This document shows positions 19,556 through 32,055 of a stretch of DNA of 64,000 bases, in pieces; within the stretch, counting starts at the first letter, position 1, and each line of letters begins with the position of its first letter. This DNA is from Gammaproteobacteria bacterium (GTDB taxonomy: Bacteria > Pseudomonadota > Gammaproteobacteria > Enterobacterales > Psychrobiaceae): contig JABSRT010000026.1 in the NCBI GenBank assembly GCA_013214945.1, forward strand, positions 1-64,000, read 5' to 3'. A program made the translations under genes and the position numbers. Below the pieces are notes generated by a model, which made no database searches, was not told where the DNA came from, and was given only the letters and a program-made list of their open reading frames with translations.

Positions 19556-20629
19556 TTATTTGTTGGCGGCTACACGTTGCTCAACAGAGCGGATCCGCTC
19601 AACATATTGATGGGTTAATTGGTTGGTTAAAATATTACGTTTACCATCGAGCACTTGGCCGTCAAACTCTTCGGCAATTTTAGCGGCCGCATTAAGCATA
19701 ATATTAAATGTTTCTAAATTACCCTGAGTATGAGGTAGCTGCATAAACAACGATACACCCGTGGTACTAAATTGTTCCATATTGTCGATATCAAAAATAC
19801 CCGGCTGAACCATATTGGCCAAAGAGAATAAAACGTCACCGTGGCCAGCACTGCTGGCATGACGGTGGAAAATATCCATCTCACCAAATTTAAAGCCTAA
19901 GGTCAGTAATAACGGCAATAAGTGCGCGCCTTCTAACTCGCTAGCATCACGACCAACCACGTTAAGTACCAGCACATCCATCGGATCCACTGGCTCCACG
20001 GTGGTCGGTTTTATTATTGTTGGCTTTACCGTTGGCTCAACTTTTGCTGATACTACGGTTGCGGGTTCGACAAGAGCCGGTTCGATTATGGTAGATTCAA
20101 GGTTGTTCGATTCGATAGTTGTTGCTTGGGTAGATCGAATGACAGGCTCTGGCGGTTTAGGTTTAACAAAATCGAATTTACTGACTGGCTTTTCTCGCTG
20201 AATTGGCGAGTCGAATACTGGAGCAATCGGCTCTTCGATAATCAAGTGCGACGCACCATTATTATTCTCAGTGCCATCAAGTGCTACGTCAAAATTAATC
20301 GTTGTCTCACTGCTGTCAAGCTCTGATTGTTGTACCGCATTAGTGTCGACTTTAGTTGTGTCAGTATTACCTAGTGAGCCATTAAAACTTGAGTCCACTG
20401 GTAATTCTTCGCCATTGTCATCGATAATGCGGGCAACCCCAACCCCGTGACGATCAAAGCCAGAGCCATCACGAATAATATTGCCTTCGTCGTCTTGCTC
20501 CCTAAGATCGATCCCAGTTAGGTCAACGGGCTTATTTGATTGGCGAATGCTAATCAAGCCATGAATTAAAATAGCGGCAATAACCACTAAACCAATAATC
20601 AATAAAACTGTACGTAATTCTAATTCCAT
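19556..20629 (-). CDS. zipA: Cell division protein ZipA
   Basis: 357 residues from the ATG at 20629. The topology is typical of ZipA: an N-terminal membrane anchor (LRTVLLIIGLVVIAAILIHGLISI), a long acidic and Pro/Thr/Val-rich linker (about residues 40-220, with several EP.TIIKP-like repeats) and the C-terminal FtsZ-binding domain (DVLVLNVVGRDASELEGAHLLPLLLTLGFKFGEMDIFHRH... LFSLANMVQPGIFDID). ZipA tethers FtsZ to the inner membrane at the division site. It starts 18 bases after the smc stop codon, so the two are co-transcribed, as in Pseudomonas. Confidence 0.93.
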   Translation of the reverse strand: MELELRTVLLIIGLVVIAAILIHGLISIRQSNKPVDLTGIDLREQDDEGNIIRDGSGFDRHGVGVARIIDDNGEELPVDSSFNGSLGNTDTTKVDTNAVQQSELDSSETTINFDVALDGTENNNGASHLIIEEPIAPVFDSPIQREKPVSKFDFVKPKPPEPVIRSTQATTIESNNLESTIIEPALVEPATVVSAKVEPTVKPTIIKPTTVEPVDPMDVLVLNVVGRDASELEGAHLLPLLLTLGFKFGEMDIFHRHASSAGHGDVLFSLANMVQPGIFDIDNMEQFSTTGVSLFMQLPHTQGNLETFNIMLNAAAKIAEEFDGQVLDGKRNILTNQLTHQYVERIRSVEQRVAANK

Positions 20630-20646
20630 TAATACTACCAATTTTG

Positions 20647-23600
20647 TTATTCTTGAACTAAAGAAACAGCTTGTGCTACATCCACTGCAACGACACGCGA
20701 AACACCCGCTTCCATCATGGTTATACCGGTCAAATGATCGGCCATTTCCATGCTAACTTTATTATGCGTAATAAAAATAAATTGTACCTTTTCAGACATT
20801 TCTTTAACCAAATTACAATATCTTTCGACATTGGCATCATCAAGAGGTGCATCTACTTCATCAAGCATACAAAAAGGCGCAGGATTCAATTGAAATATCG
20901 CAAACACTAATGATAATGCGGTTAATGCTTTTTCGCCACCACTTAAGAGATGAATTGTACTATTTTTCTTACCGGGTGGTTGCGCCATGATGCTAACACC
21001 TGAAGATAACAGGTCACTATCGGTTAATGTTAGCTGAGCACTGCCGCCACCAAAGACTTTAGGGAACAGAATTTTAAAATCGCGATTAACCGCATCAAAA
21101 GTTTGTTTAAACATCTCTTTGCTTTGCTTATCAATTTTTTTGATTGCACTGCCCAAGGTTTCTAAGGCCGACTCTAAATCGTCAATTTGTTGCTTCAATA
21201 AATCAGAGCGCTGTTTCTGCTCATTATATTGCTCAATCGCTGTTAAGTTGATTGGCCCAATATTAGCTAATTGTTCTTTAACATTGACTAAACGCTGCGG
21301 CCATAATGTGGGATCAGTTTCAACCACCAACGCTGCAGCTAACGCAGTAAGCGCCGTTGCTGATAGCTCTAGTGCTTGTTCTTGCGCGGTTAGTTTTACT
21401 TTAAGCGTTTCACTGGTTAAATTGGCGCGCTGAATAAGCGCCTGGCCTTTAGCTAGCTTAACCTGCTGCTCTTTTTTACTTTGGTTAAGACGCTCTTGAC
21501 TAACTTGGCACTGTTTAAGCTGCTGGCTCTGTTGTTGATGCTCGTGCCGTAATACAGCCAGTTGCTCACCACCAACCTGACAGGCCTGACGTTGCTCAGC
21601 TAAAGGTGCTGCACTGGCTTCTAACTGCTCGATCACCTGGTTTAACGCCAGTTGAGTGTCTTGAGCCACATCATTAATTTGGCTTAGCAGTAGCTGCGTG
21701 GCGCTAAGTTGCATTTGTAGTTTTTGGTCGGCCAGTTCAGCGTCGTGTTTTTGATGCTGAAGCTGCACTAAATCGCGTTGCTGACCATGGCGTAATTGTT
21801 TTAATACCGACAATCTGCTTTGTGCTGTTTTAAGATCAGCAATTAATTGATTAATCTGTTGATTTAGCGCTATTTGTTGCTGGCTCAATTGCACCAACTG
21901 CTGCTGTTCTAACGATTCAACCTGTTCTAAATCGACAATTTGACGCCGAATGTCATCGTGCTGATCGCATACGTATTGCCATTTTTGCTGTTCAAGCAAC
22001 CACTGTTGTTTCGCTTCAATCATGTGTTGCTGACAACTAATGCTTTGTTGATCGCATAGCTCGCTGGCTTCAAGGTGCTCAGTTAGCGTTTTCTCAAGCA
22101 AATTTCCCTGTTGCGCTAATTGCTCAGCTTGGTCCTGCAATGTCACCATTTTGGTTTGCTGTTGTTGCAGGTGCTGCTCAAGTTCAAGCAGCCCGAGTCC
22201 AGTCGCGTCATCGTTGGCAGGCGCGCTAATCACGCTGAAACCTTGACCATACCATTGACCACAGGGCGTAATAACCGACTGGCCAGCGCTTAAACTTGCA
22301 GCTATCGTTTTGGCTTGCTGGAGATCATCAGCACAAAAGATCCCTGATATCAGATCGTTGATCGCATAATCGCACTCAATCAGTGCTTGTAAACTTTGAG
22401 ACAATTGCGGCGTTGTAACTTGGCTTGGCGAAGCAGCCGCTGCAGAGTCCGTTTTATGAACTAACCGATGCCCAGTGCCAGCCAAAGCTGGTGTATGAGT
22501 CTCAACACAATAAGCCTGTAAAAAGTCGCCTAATACCACCTGCAGTGCTCGTTGCCAGCGCGGTGCTATCGTGATTTTTTGCCATAGCTGTTGAAAGCCT
22601 TGATAATGATTGGCTAACATTTGGTCATCATTGGCGAGTTTTGCGCTAATTAACAACTGATTGGTCGCCATTTCATTGGCTAACTTTTGCTGTTGTTGTT
22701 CAAGCGCTAGTACTTGCTGTTGCATCGCAGTGACCACGGCATTGCTTTGCTGCAACTGCGATTTTGCCGCCGTTTGGTGTGAGAGAGCATCGACATGTTG
22801 CTGTCTTAAACCCTGGTAGTGTTGCATTTTTTCTTGTGGCGCTAAGCTTGCCCGTTCCACGGCGCAGCTACTGAGCTTATCAGTCATTAACTCGCGTTGG
22901 CTGGCTAACTTGAGCTTATCTTGGCCAATTTTAGCACTGGAATGCTCACTAAGTTCAAGCTGTTGCCGCAAAGAGGTTTGCTGTTTTAGCAGATCACTTA
23001 ATTGTTGTTGGCTCAGCTCAAGTTGCTGTTGGGTATCGACACTGTTGCTATTTAGTACCGCTAACTGCCCTGTCAATTGGACTAGTTGTGGCGCTAATTG
23101 AGCTGCCGCGTCGGTAGCAACTGCAACTTTGTGAGTTTGCTGCTGCTGGCGATCGGTATTGGCATTAAGGCTTAGCTGAAGCTTGTCTTGGTTCTCAAGT
23201 AAGTCCTGGTGTTTGGTGGCCAGCAGTTTAACTTGAGCTGTTGCTTTGGCTACCTCGGTTTCTTGCTGGTAGCATTGCTGCAATAAAGAATTTGAGTGTT
23301 CACTTAAGCGGGTGATTTCACTGACCACTTGCTCGTTTTGCTGTTCAGCTAATGCCTGTTTGTGTTCAAGCTCGGTTAAAAGCTGAAACTGCTGTTGTTT
23401 TTGCTGTTGTGCTAGCGTTAATTCCTGCTCAAATTTAGACCAGCGCAACACAATAATATCTTGATTTAAACTGCGTTCTTGGGCTTTTAACTGACCGTAT
23501 TGCTCGGCCTGTTGGGCTTGAGATTCCAGTGCAGAAACCTGCGTGTCTAATTCATGTTTAATATCGGCTAAACGGCTAAGGTTTTCTCGGCTGTGCTTAA

Positions 23601-24150
23601 TCCGCGTTTCTGTTTCACGACGGCGCTCTTTATATTTGGTGATGCCCGCAGCTTCTTCTAAAAAGACCCGCAATTCCTGAGGTTTGGACTCAACCAAGCG
23701 CGAAATAGTGCCCTGCTCAATGATCGCGTAACTGCGCGGACCAAGCCCGGTGCCAGATAATAAGTCGGTAATGTCACGCCGGCGACATTTTTGGCCATTA
23801 ATAAAATAATCGGCCTGACCATCGCGGTTAATTTGGCGCTTAATCGCAATTTCACTGTAGCTTTGCCACGGCCCTGACATTTTGTTGTCGCTATTGTCGA
23901 ATATCAGTTCAACACTGGCTTGTGAAATAGGTTTACGCGCGGTCGAGCCATTAAAAATGACATCGGTCATGCCCTCTCCACGCAGATTTTTGGCGCTGCT
24001 CTCACCCAAAACCCAACGAACCGCATCGATAATATTTGATTTGCCACAGCCATTGGGCCCAACGATTGCGCTTAAATCACTAGGCAGACTTATTTTAGTG
24101 GGATCGACGAAGGATTTAAATCCTGCGAGCTTGAGTTGTTTTAAGCGCAT
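20647..24150 (-). CDS. smc: Chromosome segregation ATPase SMC
   Basis: 1167 residues, full length for bacterial SMC. The N-terminal Walker A is GPNGCGKSNIIDAVRWVLGE (from residue 31). Two long Gln-rich coiled coils flank a hinge at about residues 500-640. The C-terminal head carries the ABC signature LLSGGEKALTALSLVFAIF and Walker B FCMLDEVDAPLDDANVERY. SMC compacts and segregates the chromosome, normally with ScpA/ScpB. Having SMC rather than MukB fits Alteromonadales or pseudomonads. The coiled-coil arms are very rich in glutamine (many QQQ runs). Confidence 0.96.
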   Translation of the reverse strand: MRLKQLKLAGFKSFVDPTKISLPSDLSAIVGPNGCGKSNIIDAVRWVLGESSAKNLRGEGMTDVIFNGSTARKPISQASVELIFDNSDNKMSGPWQSYSEIAIKRQINRDGQADYFINGQKCRRRDITDLLSGTGLGPRSYAIIEQGTISRLVESKPQELRVFLEEAAGITKYKERRRETETRIKHSRENLSRLADIKHELDTQVSALESQAQQAEQYGQLKAQERSLNQDIIVLRWSKFEQELTLAQQQKQQQFQLLTELEHKQALAEQQNEQVVSEITRLSEHSNSLLQQCYQQETEVAKATAQVKLLATKHQDLLENQDKLQLSLNANTDRQQQQTHKVAVATDAAAQLAPQLVQLTGQLAVLNSNSVDTQQQLELSQQQLSDLLKQQTSLRQQLELSEHSSAKIGQDKLKLASQRELMTDKLSSCAVERASLAPQEKMQHYQGLRQQHVDALSHQTAAKSQLQQSNAVVTAMQQQVLALEQQQQKLANEMATNQLLISAKLANDDQMLANHYQGFQQLWQKITIAPRWQRALQVVLGDFLQAYCVETHTPALAGTGHRLVHKTDSAAAASPSQVTTPQLSQSLQALIECDYAINDLISGIFCADDLQQAKTIAASLSAGQSVITPCGQWYGQGFSVISAPANDDATGLGLLELEQHLQQQQTKMVTLQDQAEQLAQQGNLLEKTLTEHLEASELCDQQSISCQQHMIEAKQQWLLEQQKWQYVCDQHDDIRRQIVDLEQVESLEQQQLVQLSQQQIALNQQINQLIADLKTAQSRLSVLKQLRHGQQRDLVQLQHQKHDAELADQKLQMQLSATQLLLSQINDVAQDTQLALNQVIEQLEASAAPLAEQRQACQVGGEQLAVLRHEHQQQSQQLKQCQVSQERLNQSKKEQQVKLAKGQALIQRANLTSETLKVKLTAQEQALELSATALTALAAALVVETDPTLWPQRLVNVKEQLANIGPINLTAIEQYNEQKQRSDLLKQQIDDLESALETLGSAIKKIDKQSKEMFKQTFDAVNRDFKILFPKVFGGGSAQLTLTDSDLLSSGVSIMAQPPGKKNSTIHLLSGGEKALTALSLVFAIFQLNPAPFCMLDEVDAPLDDANVERYCNLVKEMSEKVQFIFITHNKVSMEMADHLTGITMMEAGVSRVVAVDVAQAVSLVQE

Positions 24151-24320
24151 GGCTCTCTTTGAGGTATAAAATATGGCAATAACCCGGCATTATCGCATAC
24201 TGCTTTAGGGATTGGGTAAATTTGAACAAAAATGCGATTTAACCGCCTATTTTGTAACACCTTAGCGCTACTTTTTTGTTATATTGTCGCAATTAACGCA
24301 TTTGATACAGGATCTATACC

Positions 24321-25064
24321 TTGCTTAAACAATCGCACAGCGGTGCCAGCTACTTTTTAAAAGGTTTCGAAATAATTCAGGTTAAAGGCCTACGCAGTTT
24401 TGTCTTATTACCCCTTACTATAAATTTAATTTTATTCAGCGGCGCTTTCTATTTTCTCTACCTGCAATTGGAGGAGGTTTTTGATTACATCAATCACTTT
24501 ATTCCTGATTTTTTGTCTTGGTTAAATTTCATTTTGTGGCCACTGGCGGTGATAATAGTCTTGGTGGTGTTCTCCTTTATTTTTAGTTCGGTGGCCAACT
24601 GGATTGCCGCGCCGTTTAACGGCTTGCTAGCAGAAAAAGTTGAATGTTACCTGACCGGCGATCCTGCACCAGAAGGCTCTGCGGCAGATGTCATTAAAGA
24701 CATTCCACGGACGTTATCACGAGAATTTATTAAGCTAAAATATTATTTACCTAAAGCGATTGGCTGTTTGATTTTGTTTTTAATTCCGGTGATTGGACAA
24801 ACTGTTGCGCCAGTGTTGTGGTTTTTATTCTCGGCATGGATGATGGCAATTCAATATTGTGATTACCCGTTTGATAATCACAAAATTAGTTTCGATGATA
24901 TGAAAAGCCAACTGCAGCAAGATCGCGCAACCGCAATGTCGTTTGGCTTTATGGTAACAATTTTCTCAATGATCCCAATTGTAAACTTAGTGGTGATGCC
25001 TGCGGCCATTTGTGGCGCGACTGCGTTGTGGGTTGATCGCTATAAAGCACAGCAACCTGATTAA
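24321..25064 (+). CDS. cysZ: Sulfate transporter CysZ
   Basis: 247 residues from a TTG start with AGGAT about 7 bases upstream. CysZ-family features: N-terminal SGASYFLKGFEIIQVKGLRSFVLLPL, four hydrophobic segments, the conserved loop FNGLLAEKVECYLTG, and YCDYPFDNHKISFDDMKSQL near the C-terminus. CysZ imports sulfate across the inner membrane for cysteine synthesis. It is divergent from smc, matching the cysZ/(smc)-zipA-ligA neighbourhood of gammaproteobacteria. Confidence 0.92.
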   Translation: MLKQSHSGASYFLKGFEIIQVKGLRSFVLLPLTINLILFSGAFYFLYLQLEEVFDYINHFIPDFLSWLNFILWPLAVIIVLVVFSFIFSSVANWIAAPFNGLLAEKVECYLTGDPAPEGSAADVIKDIPRTLSREFIKLKYYLPKAIGCLILFLIPVIGQTVAPVLWFLFSAWMMAIQYCDYPFDNHKISFDDMKSQLQQDRATAMSFGFMVTIFSMIPIVNLVVMPAAICGATALWVDRYKAQQPD

Positions 25065-25070
25065 CCCTTA

Positions 25071-25103
25071 CTTGACCGTTGCTTGACCGTTGCTTGACCG
25101 CTA
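25071..25103. repeat. Three tandem 11-bp repeats
   Basis: CTTGACCGTTG at 25071-25081 and 25082-25092, then CTTGACCGCTA at 25093-25103, immediately after the cysZ stop codon. Confidence 0.85.
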
Positions 25104-25139
25104 ATTAAGATCAGCCGACCATTGTGGCTGATCTTAATT
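25103..25139. terminator. Bidirectional terminator between cysZ and thiH
   Basis: Perfect 14-bp stem AATTAAGATCAGCC / GGCTGATCTTAATT with a 9-base loop, between the convergent cysZ gene and thiamine operon. Confidence 0.85.
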
Positions 25140-25152
25140 CTAAAATATTCCG

Positions 25153-26304
25153 CTAACCGACTTCACACCGATCAGCTACTTCGTTTAAACCCGGTTGCCA
25201 ATCTTTCCAAACCACTTCGTAACCTTGCTCTTTGATCATGGCCGCGACTTGCGCCGGACTGCGGTTGTCATCAATACTAAACTGCTCCAACGATTTGTCT
25301 TCGCTCGCATACCCGCCCGGCTGCGTTTTAGAACCAGCACTCATGGTTGTAACCCCCAAACTCAACATATTGTTACGAAACACCGCCGATTCACGGGTAG
25401 ATAACGATAGTTCAACCTGATTATTAAACAAACGATAAGCGCAAATCAGCTGGACTAATTGCCGTTCTGACATCGGCGAATTTACAGTTGCCCCCCCCTC
25501 ACAAGGTCTTAAGCGGGGAAAAGATAACGAAAACTTCATTTTCCAATATTGTCGTTCAAGATACTGTAATTGCATCGCAACATGTAACGCGTCGGTTCGC
25601 CAATCTTCAAGTCCTAACAAACAGCCAATGCCAATTTTATTAATGCCAGCATCACCGACCCGTTCTGGGGTTGCCAACCTAAAGTCAAAATCTGCTTTTT
25701 TACCTTTTAAATGATAACTCGCGTATTTTTGACGATGATAGGTTTCTTGATAGACCAAGATCGTTTCAACCCCCCAACTTTTTAGCTGGCGGTAATCTTC
25801 GGTCAGCAGCGGCTGTACTTCCATCGAGATATGCGAGAAATACTGACGCAAGACAATCAAGGCTTGCTCAAAATAGGCCATGCCGACTTTACGTTCTGAT
25901 TCGCCAGTCACCAGCAAGATATGGTCAAAACCGAGTTTCTTAATCGCAATGGCTTCGGCTTTAAGTTGCGTCATATCAAGCGTGGTGCGACGGATCTTAT
26001 TTTCCATGCTAAAACCACAATAAGTGCATATATTTGAGCACATATTTGACAAATATAACGGTACAAACATTTGAATCGTTTTACCAAAACGCTGCTGGGT
26101 AATGGTTTTACTCAGCTGCGCCATATGCTCTAAATAAGGCTCAGCTGCCGGTGAAATCAGTGCCCTAAAATCATCGAGGCTAAGTTTGGTATTGCTTTTA
26201 GCCTTGGTCAGCGCCGCCGCTACGCCCGCTTCGTCACAATCGTAAATAGTAGCGGCCGTTTGTTCCCAGCTGTGCTGGTCAAATAAATCTTGAAAACTGC
26301 TCAT
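25153..26304 (-). CDS. thiH: 2-iminoacetate synthase ThiH
   Basis: 383 residues, the usual length. This is a radical-SAM enzyme that cleaves tyrosine to dehydroglycine (2-iminoacetate) and p-cresol, feeding thiazole formation. The iron-sulfur motif CSNICTYCGF (C-x3-C-x2-C) is present. Conserved segments HILLVTGESERKVGMAYF, VYQETYHRQKYASYH, FSLSFPRLRPCEGG and SAGSKTQPGGYA match ThiH. It is the last gene of the thi operon, four bases after thiG. Confidence 0.96.
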   Translation of the reverse strand: MSSFQDLFDQHSWEQTAATIYDCDEAGVAAALTKAKSNTKLSLDDFRALISPAAEPYLEHMAQLSKTITQQRFGKTIQMFVPLYLSNMCSNICTYCGFSMENKIRRTTLDMTQLKAEAIAIKKLGFDHILLVTGESERKVGMAYFEQALIVLRQYFSHISMEVQPLLTEDYRQLKSWGVETILVYQETYHRQKYASYHLKGKKADFDFRLATPERVGDAGINKIGIGCLLGLEDWRTDALHVAMQLQYLERQYWKMKFSLSFPRLRPCEGGATVNSPMSERQLVQLICAYRLFNNQVELSLSTRESAVFRNNMLSLGVTTMSAGSKTQPGGYASEDKSLEQFSIDDNRSPAQVAAMIKEQGYEVVWKDWQPGLNEVADRCEVG

Positions 26305-26308
26305 GTTG

Positions 26309-27079
26309 TTAGTCCAAGAAAGCCGTTAGCGGGCTGGTTGCAATTGCGTTGTTGTTGACCTGACCCAAACCTGCGATATAAGAAAAACGACCCGCCTCAA
26401 CCGCCATCGCAAAAGCTTTGCTCATGGCAACAGGATCGGGCGATACAGCCATCGCGGTATTAACTAACACCGCATCAGCGCCCATTTCCATTGCCAGGGC
26501 GGCATGTGATGGCGCGCCAATGCCAGCATCAACAATGACTGGCACATTGGCTTGTTCAATGATTATTTCTAGAAATTCGCGACTAACTAGTCCTTTATTG
26601 CTGCCAATGGGCGCGCCTAATGGCATTACCGCGGCGCAGCCTACTTGCTCTAGCCGTTTGGCCAACACAGGATCGGCGTGAATATAGGGCAAAACGATAA
26701 AGCCTTCATTACACAGTACCTCTGCTGCTTTTAATGTTTCGATTGCATCGGGCATTAAATACTTAGGATCAGGATGGATCTCTAATTTAATCCAATTGGT
26801 ACCCAAAGCTTCACGGGTTAACCGAGCGGCAAAAATGGCATCTTCAGCGGTTTTTGCACCAGAGGTATTAGGCAGCAGTTTCATATTGTTGGCTAATAAC
26901 GGCGCCAAAATATCATCTGACTTACCGTTTGTGTCAATCCGCTTAAGGGCCATGGTAACCAACTGCGATTTAGAAGCCACTAATGCAGCCATCATGGTGG
27001 CTTTGTCACAAAATTTACCAGTACCGGTAAACAACCGAGAATCAAATTGGTGACCGGCTATCGTTAATAAATCACTCAT
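26309..27079 (-). CDS. thiG: Thiazole synthase ThiG
   Basis: 256 residues. A TIM-barrel enzyme that condenses deoxyxylulose 5-phosphate, ThiS thiocarboxylate and iminoacetate into the thiazole phosphate. Family blocks: [116 protein letters not shown]. It follows thiS by three bases. Confidence 0.97.
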   Translation of the reverse strand: MSDLLTIAGHQFDSRLFTGTGKFCDKATMMAALVASKSQLVTMALKRIDTNGKSDDILAPLLANNMKLLPNTSGAKTAEDAIFAARLTREALGTNWIKLEIHPDPKYLMPDAIETLKAAEVLCNEGFIVLPYIHADPVLAKRLEQVGCAAVMPLGAPIGSNKGLVSREFLEIIIEQANVPVIVDAGIGAPSHAALAMEMGADAVLVNTAMAVSPDPVAMSKAFAMAVEAGRFSYIAGLGQVNNNAIATSPLTAFLD

Positions 27080-27082
27080 TGT

Positions 27083-27310
27083 TTATCCCCCGGCGATTGC
27101 GCCAAATATATTTATTTTGTCATTATTATTAATAACTTGTGTCGACCAGTTTTCTTTAGTCACCACCTGATTGTTAATCGCCACAGCCACGCCGTCATTA
27201 AGACAGTCGAGGTGAATTAGCAATTGATCGAGTTTGCTTAGTTGTTCACTAAGCTCGATCCAATTTTCTTGGTTGACCAACACCGCATTTGTCGGGTTAT
27301 TGTTGTTCAT
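27083..27310 (-). CDS. thiS: Sulfur carrier protein ThiS
   Basis: 75 residues from the ATG at 27310, preceded by AGGAG; the longer ORF to 27370 lies inside thiF. It has a ubiquitin-like fold with the required C-terminal Gly-Gly (INIFGAIAGG), which ThiF adenylates and which is then thiocarboxylated. The conserved AVAINNQVVTKENWS segment is typical. Confidence 0.93.
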   Translation of the reverse strand: MNNNNPTNAVLVNQENWIELSEQLSKLDQLLIHLDCLNDGVAVAINNQVVTKENWSTQVINNNDKINIFGAIAGG

Positions 27311-27320
27311 TATGATGCTC

Positions 27321-28190
27321 CTACTGCTGATGCTCAGATTGTGACTTTGGCTTTTTCTTTTGTGTAGCACAGACTAAACACTGGCTATCACTGACACGGC
27401 CAAACGACTGCATGGCTAAATTTTCACCATTAATACAAACCAACTTACTGGCTAAATCACTGGGGGCGTCGATCAAATAGCGCAATGCTTGGCTTGCCTG
27501 AAACGACGCTAGCACTCCAACCATCGGGCCAGCTACGCCGAGCGTTTGACAGCTCGCAGCCTCTTTGGCACTGCTGATCTGCGGAAATAAACAGTGATAA
27601 CACCCCCATTGCGGCTGCTCGGGATCAACCAACAGTAACTGCCCGTGCCAACCGGCGACCGAGGCACTTAGTAACGGCAATTTCTGCTCAACACAGTGGC
27701 GATTAACCAAATGTCGTGTCACGGTATTATCAGTACAATCGAGCACTAAATCACAGTCACGAACGAGCTTGCCAATATTGGCAGGGTCGAGGTACTGATG
27801 AAAACTAATGATCTCAATATGATCATTTTGCTCACGCAAGCGGTTAGCCAGTTCGTAGACTTTGGAATTTTCGATTGAATCAAGATCAAAGGCTATTTGG
27901 CGTGGCAAATTTGATAATTCAACCTCGTCTTCATCAATGATTGATAATCGGCCAATGCCTGCGCCGGCTAAATAACTGGCTGCGATATTGGCCAAACCGC
28001 CAGCGCCAATGATCACAACATGAGCTTGCCCGAGTTTTAATTGCTTGGCTTCACCCCATTGATCTAGCATGATCTGGCGCGAATAACGGATAAACTCCTG
28101 TGATGACAAGCTAGATGGCTCTTGTGAAGACAAGCTAGATTGATCTTCTGAAGATAAACCAGCGTCGGCTGTCGCTTGAAAGTTACTCAT
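27321..28190 (-). CDS. thiF: ThiS adenylyltransferase ThiF
   Basis: About 289 residues. The ATG at 28190 follows GAGGTGATTG and overlaps the thiDE stop by eight bases. This is a ThiF/MoeB/HesA E1-like enzyme that adenylates the ThiS C-terminus. Visible are YSRQIMLDQWGEAKQLKLGQAHVVIIGAGGLA, the nucleotide site DEDEVELSNLPRQIAF, DLVLDCTDNTVTRH, and zinc Cys pairs CYHC...CLVC. An odd N-terminal extension contains a duplicated SSLSSQE repeat encoded by a 24-bp tandem repeat at about 28097-28144. Confidence 0.93.
   Translation of the reverse strand: MSNFQATADAGLSSEDQSSLSSQEPSSLSSQEFIRYSRQIMLDQWGEAKQLKLGQAHVVIIGAGGLANIAASYLAGAGIGRLSIIDEDEVELSNLPRQIAFDLDSIENSKVYELANRLREQNDHIEIISFHQYLDPANIGKLVRDCDLVLDCTDNTVTRHLVNRHCVEQKLPLLSASVAGWHGQLLLVDPEQPQWGCYHCLFPQISSAKEAASCQTLGVAGPMVGVLASFQASQALRYLIDAPSDLASKLVCINGENLAMQSFGRVSDSQCLVCATQKKKPKSQSEHQQ
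28097..28144. repeat. 24-bp tandem repeat inside thiF
   Basis: Two near-identical 24-bp units (28097-28120 and 28121-28144), with a worn third copy after them, encode the repeated SSLSSQE peptide near the ThiF N-terminus. The length is a multiple of three, so the frame is kept. Confidence 0.75.
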
Positions 28191-29876
28191 CAATCACCTC
28201 GCTCGCTAGCGTCGGTATTAAATTGACTGCTACTTGCCCGGCGCCTACTTGTGTCAACAAAGACTCGGTTACCTGTGTGACATCGTCAGCTTGGGTAATA
28301 GCGGTCACTAAGGCGACACTGCCAATACCAGTGGCTACCACGTCAGCAACCCGCGCGCGGGTAATACCACCAATGGCAACCAAAGGCCGCTGCGATTTAA
28401 ATAACTCAACCTGAATTTTTAACTTATCAATACCTTGGGGTGTCGATGGCATGTCTTTAGTTTGGGTTGCATAAATATGACCAAGCGCGATATAGCTTGG
28501 TTGCAGTTGATTAGCCATTACAGCTTCATATAAACCATGGGTGCTTAAGCCCAATCGTAATCCTGCTGCTTTTATTTGCGCCAAATCAGCGAGTGCTAAA
28601 TCTTCTTGCCCAAGGTGCACGCCATAGGCTTGATGTTGAATCGCGAGCTGCCAATAATCGTTAATAAATAACCGTGCTTGATACTTTCGACCTAAGGCTA
28701 TGGCCGCAATTATTTGTGGTTCTATCTCGTCGGCACAAAAGTCTTTAGCCCGTAGTTGAATGGTTTTCACTCCAAGCTGTAACAGTCGTTCAAGCCAATC
28801 TAGTGTATCGACCACTGGATATAAACCAAGCTGTTGCTGGGTTGGTGTAAATGGCGTATCGTCATGCTCAGTGATATATTGCTGGGCTAAAAACAAATTT
28901 AGCTCACTAAGTTTTGGTAAATATTTGGCTTGAGTTGGCACTGTTAAGGCACTTAAGCTACCCTGAGCATTACCAAGTGGCACTGCGTGTTCAGTCGCCT
29001 GATTAATGGTGGTCTTTGCCAGTACCAGCGCGTCGCACATAGTATAATCTTGCGCTAATAAAGCAGCGATTAAACTGGCGAAGGTGCTGCTTAAACTACT
29101 GTCAGAGATGCTATCAGTACCATTAAAAGTACGGTCATTGGCTAACCACGGCGATGTCATCACAAAACCACGTGATGGCTCGCGCGCTTCAACGGCGTGT
29201 AAGCCTGCTACATAACAGTCATATCTCAACTCACCAGGCAGTGAATCATTAGATAATGACTGGTCATGTGCCAACTGGCCACTGTTAAGTAACACACTGA
29301 GCTCAAACTCAATGGATAAAGTTCGGGCTAATGCCACTAAATAGCTTACCGCTTGATTATCATCGATGGTAACTTGGCACAGCCGCTGTGCCTGCTGTAA
29401 GTTTGGTGTTAACAAATCAACTTCGGGCAACAAGTATTGCTTTATCGCGGCAAACATCGACTCGTTAAATGCAAAACCAGCACTCGTGCTGGCCAATACA
29501 GGATCATAAATGACCCGTGTAGCCAGTGCACTTTCGCTTGGTTGCATTTGTGAATAACGTAGTTCGGCTAACTTACCGCCTAGCCAAATAACTTGATCAA
29601 CATTGGCCAGAAAACCAATTTTTATCACCTGCGGCACTTTCTGTTCTATTAATGTTTGTTCAATTAATGCTAACCACTGCGCTTCAAGCAGATCAACAGG
29701 CGTTGCGGTCAGCGCAGTAACAAGCAGGCTATTTTTCGCCGTGATGCAACTGGCCATGGTCACGCAATGCACATCATAATGCATTGCGGCGCGGGCATCC
29801 GCCATGATGCCCGCGCCATCTAAGCAATCAACACCAATAGTCCAGATAACTGGGATCGTATCAGCTAGTTCGGCCA

Positions 29877-29877
<1 letters not shown>
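28183..29877 (-). CDS. thiDE: ThiD-ThiE fusion: HMP-P kinase-like domain plus thiamine phosphate synthase
   Basis: 564 residues. The C-terminal half (about 345-545) is a good ThiE: LGLYPVVDTLDWLERLLQLGVKTIQLRAKD, LFINDYWQLAI, YGVHLGQEDL, YIALGHIYATQTKDMPSTPQGI, PLVAIGGITRARV. It joins HMP-PP and thiazole phosphate. The N-terminal half is a ribokinase-fold ThiD domain but divergent: AGSDSSGGAGIQAD is replaced by IGVDCLDGAGIMAD, and the GTGC-type anion hole near its end by NGTDSISDSSLSSTF. Its kinase activity is therefore doubtful. It overlaps the thiC stop by one base (TAATG) and thiF by eight bases. Confidence 0.9.
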
Positions 29878-31814
<1,937 letters not shown>

Positions 31815-31924
31815 TTATGTTGGAGTAATGAATGTCAGGAGAAGTGGCAAGAGTAGGAATTGATCAAATTTTGGCTGTAGGCAGACAAGCAGACACAGCA
31901 AATTTGTGAAATATCAATATCCCT

Positions 31925-32005
31925 CTTGTTTCCCTTCGCAGGTATTAGCCTGATCAGGTTCTACGGATCCCGCAATGCGGTCTCAGCCAGTGGCACTCCG
32001 ACAAG
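31925..32005 (-). promoter_or_regulatory. TPP riboswitch (THI element)
   Basis: Read on the minus strand, the sequence contains the conserved elements GGAGTGCC, GGCTGAGA, GAACCTGATCAGG, CTAATACCTGCG and AAGGGAA in the correct order. P1 is closed by CTTGT (32001-32005) with ACAAG (31925-31929), flanking the aptamer. It lies in the thiC leader, so the six-gene operon is controlled by thiamine pyrophosphate. Confidence 0.96.
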
Positions 32006-32055
32006 ATCTTCCAAAGACATGCGGATTAACGCAATCTGTCAATTGGAACAGGAGC